A stretch of DNA of 64,000 bases from Heterorhizobium halophytocola. GTDB taxonomy: Bacteria; Pseudomonadota; Alphaproteobacteria; Rhizobiales; Rhizobiaceae. Location: the NCBI RefSeq assembly GCF_017873095.1, contig NZ_JAGGJU010000008.1:1-64000 (forward strand). The letters are read 5' to 3'. Position 1 is the stretch's first letter. Every line of letters starts with the position of its first letter. Under the pieces are notes generated by a model that had not been told where the DNA came from, made no database searches, and worked only from the letters and a program-made list of their open reading frames with translations. Made by a program: the position numbers and the translations under genes. This document shows positions 63,512 through 64,000 of the stretch, in pieces.

Positions 63512-64000
63512 TCAGGAATAATGCACGCGCTTCTCGACGAAGCGGAACTGGAAGGCGGTCAGCGCGATGACGATGACCATCAGCACGACGGACTGGGCGG
63601 CGGACGAACCGAGGTTCAGGTTGACGAAGCCGTCATTGTAGACCTTGTAGACCAGCGTTTCCGTGGCCTTGGCCGGTCCCCCGCCGGTGACGGCATGGAT
63701 GATGCCGAAGGTGTCGAAGAAGGCATAGACGGTGTTGACCACCAGCAGGAAGAATGTGGTGGGCGCCAGCAGCGGAAAGACGATCGTCCAGAAACGCCGA
63801 CTGCCGCGTGCCCCGTCGATGGCGGCAGCCTCGATCAGCGATTTCGGGATCGCCTGCAGGCCGGCGACAAAGAACAGGAAATTATAGCTCACCTGTTTCC
63901 AGGCGGCAGCGACGACGACCAGCAGCATGGCCTGGTTGCCATCGAGCACCGGATCCCAGTGGACACCGTTGCGGCGCAGCAGATAGGCAAGCGTGCCCAT
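63512..64000 (-). CDS. ugpA: ABC transporter permease, UgpA type (5' part outside window)
   Basis: The visible 162 codons are the C-terminal part of a CUT1 permease. They hold membrane segments ([20 protein letters not shown], then [20 protein letters not shown]), the coupling loop [20 protein letters not shown] and the C-terminal [12 protein letters not shown], typical of UgpA. The gene continues past 64000, so its start is not visible and the methionine at the edge is internal. Confidence 0.85.
   Translation of the reverse strand: MGTLAYLLRRNGVHWDPVLDGNQAMLLVVVAAAWKQVSYNFLFFVAGLQAIPKSLIEAAAIDGARGSRRFWTIVFPLLAPTTFFLLVVNTVYAFFDTFGIIHAVTGGGPAKATETLVYKVYNDGFVNLNLGSSAAQSVVLMVIVIALTAFQFRFVEKRVHYS

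Noticed and set aside
1-64000. CRISPR arrays, insertion sequences, prophage, toxin-antitoxin or replication genes
   Set aside because: No regularly spaced repeats, transposase, integrase, phage, Cas or Rep motifs were found by reading the sequence and the translated frames.

Overview
The window looks like chromosomal or chromid DNA of a GC-rich alphaproteobacterium of the Rhizobiales, most likely Rhizobiaceae. The evidence is the density of ABC sugar/polyol importers, the erythritol (ery) gene set in the rhizobial/Brucella style, many LysR/LacI/DeoR/AraC regulators, ATGA stop-start couplings and GC-biased codon use. No phage, IS, CRISPR or replication genes are seen. The left edge cuts the 3' end of an initiator tRNA-fMet followed by a strong terminator.

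Left part (0.1-7.1 kb): a LacI regulator faces an operon for a XylFGH-type ABC importer, an SDR polyol dehydrogenase and an FGGY pentulose kinase, which together fit import and catabolism of a pentitol. Two 20-bp operator-like palindromes lie between them. At 7.1-13 kb, all on the minus strand, are a (2Fe-2S)/molybdopterin/dihaem-cytochrome periplasmic oxidoreductase (IorAB type), a small unknown ORF, and an OmpR-type two-component system.

Centre (13.2-31.5 kb): a large C4-polyol locus arranged around one 0.6-kb divergent control region. Plus strand: eryA, eryB, eryC, eryD, a broken DeoR regulator gene, a triosephosphate-isomerase homologue and rpiB, i.e. erythritol to erythrose 4-phosphate. 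Minus strand: a previously uncalled 52-aa ORF, a DUF2291 protein, an EryEFG-type ABC importer, an intact DeoR regulator, a second FGGY kinase, a second GlpD-like FAD dehydrogenase and a fused dihydroxyacetone-type kinase. The second kinase/dehydrogenase pair and the DAK-type kinase suggest that further tetritols or tetruloses enter the same pathway. A sulfatase with a divergent LysR, an AraC regulator and a D-amino-acid transaminase-like gene follow.

37-46.5 kb: an unusual envelope cluster. A membrane-anchored 841-aa dihaem cytochrome, a GMC flavo-oxidoreductase and a patatin-like lipase with about ten membrane segments inserted in its catalytic domain form one tight operon. It converges on a DUF4331/DUF4198 pair of exported proteins. 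I cannot assign its substrate, and it is the best candidate here for an undescribed system.

46.6-51.6 kb: an operon of an argininosuccinate-lyase paralogue, a polar amino-acid ABC importer and a polysaccharide-deacetylase-fold hydrolase, probably for an N-substituted succinyl or imide compound. 51.7-59.5 kb: LysR regulators, an FAD-linked hydroxyacid oxidase, an aminotransferase, then taurine:pyruvate aminotransferase facing isfE-isfD (TauE-type exporter and sulfoacetaldehyde reductase). This reads as taurine used as a nitrogen source with isethionate exported. The right edge holds an AnmK-like kinase, msrA and the ugpA-ugpE-ugpC part of a glycerol-3-phosphate-type ABC importer, whose ugpA runs off the window.
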